From positions 62,387,554-62,451,553 of the forward strand of contig OX485803.1 of the NCBI GenBank assembly GCA_950295325.1: 64,000 bases of DNA, written 5' to 3'. How positions within the stretch are numbered: position 1 is the stretch's first letter; the number at the start of each line of letters is the position of its first letter. Below, piece by piece: positions 1-11,300 of the stretch. The notes under the pieces were generated by a model. That model saw only the letters and a list, made by a program, of their open reading frames with translations. It was not told the origin of the DNA and ran no database searches. The translations under genes and the position numbers were made by a program. This DNA comes from Polytrichum commune (Eukaryota > Streptophyta > Polytrichopsida > Polytrichales > Polytrichaceae).

Positions 1-1688
1 TTTGAAGGTGACCATGCAGAGGGACATCCATGAGAGGACGACAGCGCTTGACAAGGAGCGGTTTGAAGTGGCATGCCTGCGGCAAGACATCATTGATGAG
101 TACGAGAAGAAAAGCGGGGAGCTCCTGGATTACCTCAACAGCATGGAATCTGCGTTTGAGCGGCAAGGGCGGGAGTTCGATGTCCGGGAGGCCGCGCTCC
201 TCAAGTTGAACGAGGACCTCAAGCATGAGCTGAGTTGTGGGTCCCGGTTGAAGTGCAAGGCTGAGAAGGTGTTGATGTCCAAAACCCAGCACCAGCTGCA
301 CGAATGCAAGACGAGCTGGGAGGTGGAGCGAGCACTTGACATCCTCAAGGAGGAGTCCTCGGAGTACGAGAACAAGTACAGGAGTGAGCAACGGCGTGTC
401 CAGGTTAGTAAACGCTTAGCAGAATTCTCCGTTTCTCCAGAATTTCCCTTCAGACCCAGTCATTCCACCCTCCCATGAAATTTCTGGAATTGTCATTGCT
501 TTCAACATCCGATATGACATTAAAAGGAAGAAGAATGTGGAGGCATTCAAAACCTTTTGTGAAGAAGGGGCGTTGCAAAGTGACACGGAGTTATTAATGG
601 GGAGAACAGAAATTGTATCGCCTATTGGTTGTTAGTTCGTTTAACCATGTGAACCACATGGACAGGAGGGGCGTTCCAAAGTGACACGGAGTTATTTATG
701 GGGAGAACAGAAATTGTATCGCCTATTGGTTGTTAGTTCGTTTAACCATGTGAACCACATGGACAGGAAGCGCCACTTGCGGGTGCCACTGACATTTGGA
801 TGGTCTTTCGTAGCTATTAGGGAAAATGAGTCCCAAGTAGGTTAGTCTCGCCGAAACTAGTGCTAATGAGTAAAGTGGCGAATCCCGAATAGGGGACCCA
901 GCATCTGCGGAGTTGTTCACTTGCAGTTGTGGTGGTGATGCAACAGGAATTAGAAGTACTTGTCCACGATCTCCAGCGGGACGTGGAAAGGAGCGAGGAG
1001 GTGTCACTCAGGCAGAAAAGGAGGATAGAAAGAATGAAGAAGCGAATGGATGAGGAGAATCAGGAGCTCCGTCGCAAAGCTGCTTTGGGTTGGATGTTGG
1101 GCAGCCTATCTGGTACCACATCATATCAACAAATTGTGTCGTCGTTGTATGATCACATCCACAAAAGATTTGCAATTAGGAGTCGCTCTTGGTTTTGGAG
1201 TTGTCTTCAATGCATGGAGCAGGAGCGGAGCGTGAGTTGATGTGGATGGCTTTGCAGATATGTACTTGCGTCTCGATTCAGGGGTTGGCGCACCTGGCAT
1301 CCTGAAGCTGGTGAGAAAGGTGCAACGGGAGCTTGCATCCGGGAGCAATGTCTTCGAGGGACGAAACCTGCCACCCAAGGGTGAGTATGATTTGATCCAG
1401 CGAGAGATCATGCGCCTCATCCGCCAATCCCCCAATGCAGGCACTCGATCCACCACAACCACGAAGCCAGTCAACAAACCCGTGGAGTCTTGTGCCATGA
1501 TCAAGGAGGCCGCGTTGAAGAAACCTTGGGAACAGAAGCTCGCTGGGGACGCTGATGAAGCGACCACCAAGCGACGGAGGCGGCGATGGCGCAACTGGTG
1601 GGACCACAACCTGCCAACATCTGCAGCGCAGCTGCCGCAACTGCGCCCGCAAAGCAGACCTGCCACCGCTCCGCCTTCCCCCTTGTGA
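1..1688 (+). CDS. Coiled-coil protein, unknown function, 5' end outside window
   Basis: I do not recognise this gene. The first visible exon (to 403) is open at the left edge and encodes a long charged helix rich in Glu, Lys, Arg and Leu, with no Pro before residue 130, typical of a coiled coil. A GT donor follows codon 'VQ' at 403. An AG acceptor at 946 keeps the phase and continues the same kind of helix (QRDVERSEEVSLRQKRRIE). A further exon probably begins near 1257, after TTTGCAG, and encodes KLVRKVQRELASGS, then an Arg/Lys-rich stretch (TTKRRRRRWRNWW) and a Pro/Ala-rich tail ending at the stop at 1686-1688. The splice between about 1100 and 1256 is not settled. Coding exons are GC-richer than the flanks. 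Coiled-coil character is seen directly; any role (tether, cytoskeletal) would be speculation. Confidence 0.55.
566..768. repeat. Tandem duplication, about 101-bp unit x2
   Basis: Units at 566-666 and 667-768 match except at about two positions (TTGC/TTCC and TTAA/TTTA). Each ends with a small palindrome, CCATGTGAACCACATGG. The duplication lies in the intron between 403 and 947 of the coiled-coil gene. Confidence 0.9.
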
Positions 1689-1892
1689 GTGCCTCTCCAT
1701 ACTTGTCCTCTTCAAGGCCCGCTCCATGGTCGATGCCTCTTAAGTGGCTCGTTCTCTCAAGCGGACCTGGACCTCTACCTTTGGTTGCTAGGTGGTTCGG
1801 TGAAGATCAAAGAGCAAACATGTTTCAAAAAGATTGGACTACGTTTTCAAATATTCATAACCACACTCAATAGTGAACACAATTGCGGGCTG

Positions 1893-1975
1893 GGGCGAAC
1901 CAACCTATACACTAGTTCCTTGAAGGCAAGGGTTTATGCATCCAACAAGGAACGAGTGTATGGGTTGGTTCGCCC
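1893..1975. repeat. Hairpin-forming inverted repeat
   Basis: Arms 1893-1922 and 1946-1975 (GGGCGAACCAACC and its complement) pair at 28 of 30 positions around a 23-base loop. Weaker pairing extends outward, so this may be the core of a small fold-back MITE. It lies just past the 3' end of the coiled-coil gene. Confidence 0.8.
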
Positions 1976-2466
1976 AAATCCAATTGGGGGAGTTGTGTAT
2001 GTATTTGGTTAAGGAATCAACAAACATGCACTTGAGCTAATTAAGCATAACTAATCCACGGGAGGTCCGATTGCCAATTCGGTTTTGTGTCTATGCTTCC
2101 TCGTAGATTTGCTAATGCAACATGAGTTTTTCTGTGTAAATCTAATCGGTAGAAGTTGGAGAACATGAAAATTAAACCAAATAACACCCACATACCTTAC
2201 ATGACGTCATGTTTCCAAATCCCCACAAAATATGACTTTATAATAGGTCTCAATTCCTAAGTCCCGATCACATATACAACGGACATGGTGGTTGTGGTGG
2301 TGGTCACGGGGTGGGTTGTCGTCCCACCATTCTCTCCCGTTTCAAAAAGGTGGAGGAACACATGTGCAACGGGCCAGGACAGCTTAGGTCCAAGCTCGTC
2401 TAAATATACATTGGGCAACATGGGTAGACGTGGTCCCTGCGCTGGTCAAGACAGCACAAGTCCAAG

Positions 2467-2690
2467 CTACATTGATTATCCCAAGTAGTACGTGTTACTA
2501 TTTGGAGTTACGCAGTGCAATAACATCTTACTCATGAGTTCAATCTTTACTAACAAAAGTTCAATAAATTGTTTGAACATTATAGAACATGAATGACTTT
2601 TCTTGGTAAAATATTACATTCTCAATAAAGAGATATAGCACCTCGTAACTCCAAATGGTAACACGCACTAATTGGGATAATCAATGTAGT
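2467..2690. mobile_element. Small fold-back (MITE-like) element
   Basis: Arms at about 2467-2513 and 2643-2690 (outer ends CTACATTGATTATCCCAA) are inverted copies of about 47 bp with roughly five mismatches, around a 130-bp AT-rich centre. There is no coding capacity and I could not fix a target-site duplication. Confidence 0.65.
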
Positions 2691-3848
2691 ATCCTACATG
2701 GCAACAAGTATGAAGCCAAGAAGTTGGGGCTTTACTTTGGAGTTGGGTTGGCTGAAAGTGGTGGCTCAACTTCAAGTCCCAATGATTCTTTGCATTAAAA
2801 ATTAGCAGGAATTAATCATATCTTGGCCATTGTATTGGAAGAGTTGTTTTTTACTTGGAGGAGAAGACAATGGGTTGTTTTGTCTTTCAAGTTGTGTTTA
2901 TGTCAGCTTTTTGTGCCTATTGATGTAGTAGGGTTTCCCTCAAAAAACATTCACTTGTTATAGATGGAAGATTTACCTCAAACCCAGCCTTATGGAATTA
3001 GTGAACAAGAATTTGTTGCTCCAGGGAATTTTGTTGCTCCAAGTACCATATGATTCCACCCATCTTTGTTTCAAAGAAATGTGGGTCATAACAATCTTAA
3101 TAATGATAGAGCCTGAACTTAATGAAATCCTATGCAATTTGGCGCACATCACCAAGCAGATCCAATACCTAATCGATTAAACCCTAATGCAATTCTAAGC
3201 TCTCTAGCGATACATTCTCTTAAATGTGTACCAAGACTATTACAATAATGTCCTAGAATTGTGCACAAGAACCTGAATGTTGATGGACTAACATGTTCAC
3301 AAATCCACACAATCTTGGAACCTGACATGCTATTCTTGTTTTCCTAATTTTGCCTCATTCAACAATCAAAACAGTCATCATTATCGATCAGGCATTTTGC
3401 TCATTCATCGCAACTTGACGTATTAACAAAATGCCAACAATGGTATGTTTCACAATTATGAAGAGTGTGATCTCTTCTTAATTGCATGCCTAAGGAAGCA
3501 TAACATAGTAGATTTCAACATATAAGTGGTTAAGTGGACTTGGCAAAATGGCGAAATGTACGAGCCTTGCACTTTGGACTTTGTCCTTCACACTAAAATA
3601 GCCCAAGTCACATGAAATGCAAAAGGGCCCATGAAGTTGGGACTCTCACCTCTACGTGGGACTTCACAAAGTGGGACTCGGGATATCAGTGTAAAGCAGG
3701 CCTTGTATGTATGCACACACAACCACCTTCCAATTCTCAAGCATTTTAGTGTTGGAACACTAACCTAGAGTGAATATTTGTTTACCCAAGCAATTATTTA
3801 AGCCACTATCTTCCATCCAATAGCAAAACATGGTAAAATCCTCATTAC
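2691..3848. other. Intergenic, nothing recognised
   Basis: AT-rich sequence. The only frames are about 60 codons with no family likeness, and I see no repeat structure or RNA gene. Confidence 0.5.
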
Positions 3849-3926
3849 CTATATAAACCCATCAAGTGATACCACCAGTCCAACACTGGTTGAGTTGTAA
3901 CCCTCACAACTCGATTCTGTGCTGGC

Positions 3927-4620
3927 ATGGATATAATGTGCAGCTTGAATTTGGAGAGTTGCCACCCACCCCTTACACAGAACAATGGTGCGGACACCTC
4001 CAGGCTTCTGCACAACAAACCCACATACGGTGAGGTAGTGGACTTGAAGAAGCAAACTCCAAACTCCAAGAAGAGCACATGGGCAGAGATCCGGCTCCTG
4101 AACAATGACGAAGCCTCGCGGGCTGCAGCATGGGCATCCACCATGGAGGTGAAGGGCCTGCTCAAGGGGTTGGAGACCAGCATGACCTTCCTCATGTCTC
4201 ACGAAAGACGGAGACGTGCTTGACAGATTGGGTGACAACTATGCACACAAGTTCTGATACTACATGTTTCTAAATCTCGTTCTTATCAATTCATTCATTG
4301 CAGGCTTCAGGCCATCTTTGAGTGAGCTTTACGTTACCAGGAATGATCCTCATTTCAAGATTACTCAAATTTTTGACAACTCAAGTTGTCGCAGGCTTTT
4401 GTGCTTCGGTGATGAAGCTACAACATGTTTGTTTTGAATCTACGACATGCAGCGGACCTTTGCATATACTCTCCAGGTTTCAGAGAGACCACTTTGCGAA
4501 GTCCCTTTTTCCCATGCAAAAACGACAGCAGTCTTGGTCGGGTATGTGAAATGTGTCCTCCAAAGAGGTTCTGGTTATGCACGTTGAGGGATGTACTTGG
4601 GAACCTTCAGTTCTAGGTTA
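3927..4620 (+). pseudogene. Broken protein-coding remnant, family unknown
   Basis: A 98-codon frame from 3927 has natural-looking composition (EIRLLNNDEASRAAAWAS, MEVKGLLKGLETSMTFLM) and ends at 4223. In the next frame, with no splice signal between, comes LTKDGDVLDRLGDNYAHKF, ending at a stop near 4254. After an acceptor-like TTCATTGCAG (about 4303) another protein-like stretch, PSLSELYVTRNDPHFKITQI, runs to an in-frame TGA near 4437 and then resumes as MQRTFAYTLQVSERP. Coding-like segments broken by a frame change and a stop suggest a decayed gene. Alternatively it could be a real gene with unrecognised splicing. I do not recognise the family. Confidence 0.35.
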
Positions 4621-5316
4621 ATATCGAGGATGTGCCCAGGTGACACCTCATTCTCAAAAAACTAAAATGGTAGCTGAACCAGAACTTTCACAAGTTGGAG
4701 CAGATAGGTTAGGTATTTTGTCTGCACGACAGTGATTTTGAAGAAGCCGAAGTCACAATATGAGGGATAAAAACGAGAACATTGAAGCAAATCAATCAGA
4801 AACACCCACACAATGCAGATGGGGGTAGAAAGAGTAAAGAAGAGTCAGGGCGTTCCATTTAGGTTTTCCGTCATTTCACTCTTATTCACTCCTGCTTCCA
4901 ATGTGTACTCAATTATATCTTGCAACTAGCCATCAATCTTCTACCACAAATGCTGCACCCTCTTCTCTTTTCACTCTTAACACCTATGGCTATGAAACTC
5001 CTACAGATGAAACCCTGACACTCTTCCAATACTCGGAGTGTTGTTCTTGTGCAATCCTGTCAGGTTATGTTATAAGTAAGAATTAGCCACCGGTGCAGGG
5101 CAAAAATGAGTCTCTGAGTACATGATACCCTTCAGTTAGTTTACCCTTAACCTGATCGTACCAGGTAGATCCCTGGTTTCTTCCGACTCAGGTTCAATAT
5201 GATCCAGAAACGTCCCAAGCCCCCATTTCTTTGAAGAGAGTTGTTGCAATACGGAATTCCTATCTACACCATACCCAAAAGATGCAGGAAGTTCATTTAA
5301 AAAATAAAGAGCAATT
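4621..5316. other. Intergenic, nothing recognised
   Basis: No convincing coding frame, repeat or RNA gene. The right end (about 5280-5316) lies just beyond the probable poly(A) site of the TRAF-like gene on the - strand. Confidence 0.5.
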
Positions 5317-5322
5317 TTTATT
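5317..5322 (-). terminator. Probable poly(A) signal of the TRAF-like gene
   Basis: TTTATT on the + strand reads AATAAA on the - strand, about 60 bases past the stop at 5383. The spacing suits a short 3' UTR, but this is motif evidence only. Confidence 0.45.
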
Positions 5323-5382
5323 CATTTCCATTTTGTAACAAAGAGGGACACCTGGAACTGGGAACCAAAGATTTATAATAAA

Positions 5383-8300
5383 TTAAGCAGGAGGGTACCA
5401 AGGGCCCACAGTTCCATTGATGTGTCCATTACCATGAACACTCATCCCATTTGCCATAATTGTAGGCATCCCCACAGCTATGGGAGGTGGGCCAGCATAC
5501 ATGCCTAAAGGCAGAGAAATTGGAGAGTGGTTCGCCATGGCATCCACCATGTGCTCCGCACCCCCCGCACCTCGCTGTTGCTGCAGCTGCCGCACTGATC
5601 GCAGGCCTTCATCATGGATCCTGGCCAGAGTCTCTAATTCACTCAGGGAGAGTGTTTCCAGACCAGCCCCATATAGTGGGGCATGTCTGGACATCTCTTC
5701 CTGCAGAGATGCCTCTAACGTCTGAATGTAGTTCTGCAACAGTTGAAAGATAGCCTATTAGTTTTATGCCCCTAGCACTGAACTTAACATCATCTGGTTG
5801 ACTGTATTCCTATTTGCCACAAGCATGATGCAGGACATTGGAAGTCTTTGTCAATGTGAAGGAGATCTGGAGAAAATTTATCATCAATAAGTAGTGTGTT
5901 TTTCACTGCATGAAGGAAGCCTCAAGATCGTGGTGCAGCATCCACAGAAATGCAAGTGGTACCTGACAAGCATGAAGCTTAGACTCCATTCCATCAATGT
6001 AAGCTTCACAGCGTATGACCTGTTCCTCCTTCTCCCTGAGACCCCCCTCAGTTTGTCCAACTGTCTGAGTGAGTCGGCGGATCTCATCTTCAAGAGACTG
6101 CCGAATCTCTTCTCTGGTGATGGACTCAGTGGCATACCGTTTGATGTCCTCATCAAACCGCTTCCGAGCTGACTCGGCACTCTTCAGCCTCTCAGCTAGT
6201 ACATTCTTCTCTTTCATCACTCTCTGCAGATTGTGTAATCAAATGTAAATGTTGAAAAAAAGTACAACCACATGAAAGCATCCCTATAACTACACTAAAG
6301 ATCCGATTTGGTGCAGCCCACACTATTCATCATCGACACACATTGATTGTCTTGCAATCACTGGGTGGCAACTAGAAATGGGTTCATATGACACTTGGTG
6401 CTACATGATAAGTCATGAAGACCATTCTAATTAACAGGGCACACAAATTTTAATGCCATACTACATCACATGTTTAGTGTACTACTTTCAAGATCTAAGC
6501 AAGCCTATAGGACAAGCAACTTGATATGTTCAAAGTTCGCTCAAATATCTGATCTCGGTGCTTTGATTTCAGCATACCTTGAGTTCATCCCGTTTCCGTG
6601 ACTTCAGTTGAGCCAGTTGAGCATCTGAATCTCTCAGGCGCTCCTGTAATCCTTTCTTCTCTGTAAGAAGCTTCCCTATCTCCTCATCACGCTCAGACCG
6701 AACCCACTCAAGTTGATTATCTGCTTCCCGAAGCTGCTCTGCCATGTCTTTCTTTTCACGGCCTAGTCTGTCAATCTCAACTTTCATTTCCGCCTGCAAC
6801 AACAAGAATCTCGTTACTTCAACAGAACAGATCCATTCAAAACTTTTCAGCCCCAATTGGAGAAGATTTTATTGAAGTGCCGGTTAGTGCAAAATGCATG
6901 GAATCCCTAATTGATTCAGTTCTCAGCAGTCAATATTCTGAATAAAAAAAGTGCAGACATTTTATGTCTTCAGGGGTACTTTCTGTTACCACTTATTGAG
7001 GATAAAAATAGAGTTATCAAGCTATGCAGTCTTCCCTTAAAAATATCAAGTCAGGGAACCTAAATGGCACAATATCAGCATCAAATATAGTGCACTTTGT
7101 TATCAATTCTAAGCCTAGCATGTTATGGGAACTAAAAATTGCATAAACGTCTCTTTTTTAGTGATATCCATGATGTAATCCTGAAGTACATGTTCCAGAC
7201 TACAGTTAGAGACTTCCCATACAAGAAACTGTATAATTGTGGTGGATGCTAACACTAACAGTGTCTTCCTTCAAACTTGAAGAGCTTCAAACAAACCTAA
7301 ACTTCACAATTTAGTTGTTCTAAGAGAATCCAATATATGTGGTATCCTTCACATTGACAACATCTTCAGACATGTCCCAATCAAGTCTCACATTCAAGTA
7401 TCCACATACCTTCAAGCGATTTTGTGCAATGTCCGCATCGGTAAGCCTCTGGGAAAGCACAGCCTTCTCTCGAGCCAAACGAGACAACTCTGCTAGACGC
7501 TCAGTTCTTGAACGAGCAATATCCTCTTCTCTTGCCCGAAGCTGCTGCCACAAGACATTTCTCTCTGCATTGGCTGCTTCGGCTACCTTCCGCATCATGC
7601 TAAGTACAGGACGTGCAGTCCCTTCTTCCTCACGCACCAGGAAAGTGAGTATGTCCATCCCCAGTTCTACCTCATGGGGGCCACTGGTACTACTTGTTGC
7701 TCGTTCCACAAGACCCCTCAGCATACGTTCACGATAACCCTCACCACCATACACTTTAAACATAACAGCATACATTGTGGACACAAATTCACGAACTCGG
7801 AGGTCACGCGAAAGGGCCAGAGCCTCTGCAAGCTGGAGAACTGATGGAAAGTCATCATCATCTTCAAGAGGATGTATATAATCGATACCTCCTCCACCCG
7901 GTGTGCCAGGCATCAGTGGATCTTGTATGTGGGCAGCTGTAGCACTTGCAGCAGCAGCACTTGCACCCATGCGAGTGCCTTGAATAAGCCTTTGAGACCG
8001 CCGTCTCTCAAGAACCATCACAACTGATTGTTCACCAAAGGCCCGCCGAGCAATTGCTCGCTCAAATACACGTTGGGCTTCTATCCTCAGGCTTGACATT
8101 GTCAACATCTCAACCAGAAAGTCCACATCAGCAACCCTCCAACAAGATGCTGCAACCTGTTCAGCTGCTGCCTGGATAAGAAGACCAATCCAGTAAACAA
8201 GGTCAGCACAAGAGAGGCCAATACAAAATGGTAGAAATAAAGTATAATACATAACATTGCGGATCACTCTACAACATCAATGTAAGGGACTGGAAAAGCA

Positions 8301-11300
8301 AACCTGCAACTGTGCTGCTGCACCACCATCATCACGAGTAGCTCCAAACATCAAGGTTAAGCCTGCCGCTGCAACGTCAGTTTCACTGCGCTCAGAGTCA
8401 TTGTCAATGTCCCTCAGGAGTGCTTCAGCAACATCCGTGCAGCTGCTTACAGTGCTTCGCACTACATCCAGCACACGAGGGGAGACAGCAGGGCCCAGCT
8501 TCTTGAGCCTTCTCCGTACTGCCCCAGCCTGATTACAGACAATATTGATGTTTAGAATTAAACAAGTATTGTAAACAAATGAACAAGATCAAGTATAATT
8601 GTCAGTAACCTTCAGTAGCCAAACACATACAAAATCTTAGAAAGACAAGGATGTAATGAGATGTAAAAACAATCCAAAAAGCACAAAACTTAGCTTGCAC
8701 CTTATGAGAATCTCAACCAGATAAATTTTGGAATTTCCTTCTGTTTTATTGTGAGCTCCATTACATTATCTTTATTAAGAGGAAGTCAATGGTAATACTG
8801 CGTGAATTGTAACATACCGCAAGTGGTAATCGCTGGCATTCAGTAGCAGCCTTGAAGACAAAGCTCATCACTGCTGCTAATGGATCATCAACTAACTCAG
8901 GTAACACATCTAATCCCTGCTGCAAAACCTGCTCCCATACATCACTGCTGACCTCCAGTTGGCTGAGTGCTCCCAACACCTGACGAAAAAACAAGAAAAC
9001 GCCAAGTAAGAGGCAAAACAACTAGCCTGATATGTGTACATTCCATCCACAAATTGAATAATAAATTTCATGTAAGAGGAAAGATCACACCTAAATTTCA
9101 TAGCATCATGCACCCCATACATAGAACATAGAACAATGCAGCCGCAACCTCATACAAGCCCATGAATTGGTCAAAAAATATGTAGAAATTGCATGTCAAC
9201 TCTTCAAGGCTTTTAAAACGGAAATAGACTGCTACGGGGAAGCTCTGAGATTCATGAGCTAGTATGGATACACAAAAGACAGGAAAGAAAGCTTCCAAAT
9301 ATTCCCTCCAGTGAAGAGTTTTATCTTCAAGTGAAGCACAAAACCAAATGAGAACATGCAGAGTGCCTCTAGCCTTCCAAAGCAAGAACTACTGAATAAG
9401 CATCAAATTAACGAGGACAAATCTTCCAAGAGCAAGGTGTAGAGATCAAACCGGCAGGCGCATGGCAGGTTCAGCATCTGGTTTCTGAAGTCGTTCCAGC
9501 AAAGAATATGCAGCTAAAGAATGCTCGGACGAATCTACCAGCTTTGGCACCAGAGCTATCAAATCCGGCTGCAAATGCTTGGGAGCCTTGTCCAACACCA
9601 GTGCAATCTTCTGCGCTGATTGTGGCCTTCGACGGGGCTCAGGTACACCTTGAGGTACAGCCCCCTCTAAAGCTCTCAATGAATTTACTATCAGTCCTAG
9701 GAGCTCATCTGATTGCTCTGGCCACTTTGGCTGAACACAAATTTCACACAAACCCCAAAGTTTGAGTTAATAATATGTCTTCATTGACTATTGTACACTG
9801 CGCTGTACTCTCCTAGCATGTAAAAAGCCAGCTTTCCATCAGAAAGTTCAATCACAATTTGGTTCCTAAGCTGGAAACCCATTACACGCTCTGTATTTTC
9901 ACTGCAAACATGTACCACTGAGGAGCTGAACCAAATAAAACAGAAGCAAGTGTGCTGGAATACTCAAAAAGTGGCTGAGGCACCTTTTGAAATTGGCTAT
10001 TGAAGGTATTGTTAGTGGCATCTGGGGCAAAAGTTTCTTGGCCCAGTGCAGGCTCCACCTGTGGCGAGGGGACAGAAAGTGCTGCAGCCCTTCCCACTGG
10101 CATATCTACAGCCAACGAGTCACTGCTTTGCACAGCCTGTGCTCCTGCAGAACCATCACCTCCTATTTCTAGTCGCTGCTCAATTGGACTTAGCCCACTC
10201 TCTCGAGTATCAACAGCTGAACCACCACTTCTCCAGTCCACTCCAACTGTTGCTGAGGACAACTTTGCAGCCTGATGTTTCACATCACAACTAACTTAGT
10301 TAGACACAGAAATTTGTTACCTGCCTCCTATGCAAAGCAAATTCCACAAATATTAGGCCCCTGATTCAATTGAGTCAACTTATTATTGCAAGTCATGATG
10401 GAGGTGATATATGATGCTTCAAATTTGGCATTCAAGAAATCATATATCACTCTAGCTATATTTTAATAACATTGAGTTGAACCCAGCCAGTAACATTTTA
10501 GAAAACGAACTTTGATTGTGCACATATATTGATACATCTCAAGTGGAGCTTCGAATTCATAGAGTAATCCAAGTAGGATTGTTGTTCAGAACAAAAACAC
10601 AACCCTGAAGGGACTCTCATGCTATTACTCTGTGAGCAACAAGTCCGGATGATCTCCTCTACATGAAGATTGCATAGGTGAAGCTCTGCTACTCCAGACA
10701 AGGTGTTTAAATTGATTAGAAATCTATATAAACTGCTGCAAACTTAGTCAATCCAAATTTAAAGGTAGGCCCCAATTTAATGTTTGTCAATTCTGGAAGA
10801 CCATCAGCAACACAAAGTCCTTATTGTTAGAATTTTCAGAATTTACTCAGGATATGGTTGATGTCGCATACACAGTTTAGCATATTCAGTTTGAGTACCA
10901 AGATATGTTGCTCTCTTATATGAGGCAATCGGTTCTAATCCCAAATGTTACTCACTTCGCAGATGTGTCCTACATTCATAGCAAAGGGTTAATCTGTTGG
11001 CCTGCACTTAGAGCTTACCAGAAAGTTTTCAAGACTGGACATCTAAATCAGACAATGAGACAAAACTACATAGTGTAAAGTCCTGTCGTAGTTAGGTTCA
11101 AAGGGTAAATTAAAATGTCAGTAATTTTCTGCTTCTTTCAGGTAACGCACCAAGGTGGATACATTACTGAATGCGTGCGTCTGACAAGGAATGGTGTTGT
11201 CCACTTTGAAGCTGTTGTTAGACCACCCTGTGCCAAGGAAAGATTCTACTCACGATGTTCCCGTCTGCGAGTCCTCCCCGAAGCTTGTTATCACCTCCCA

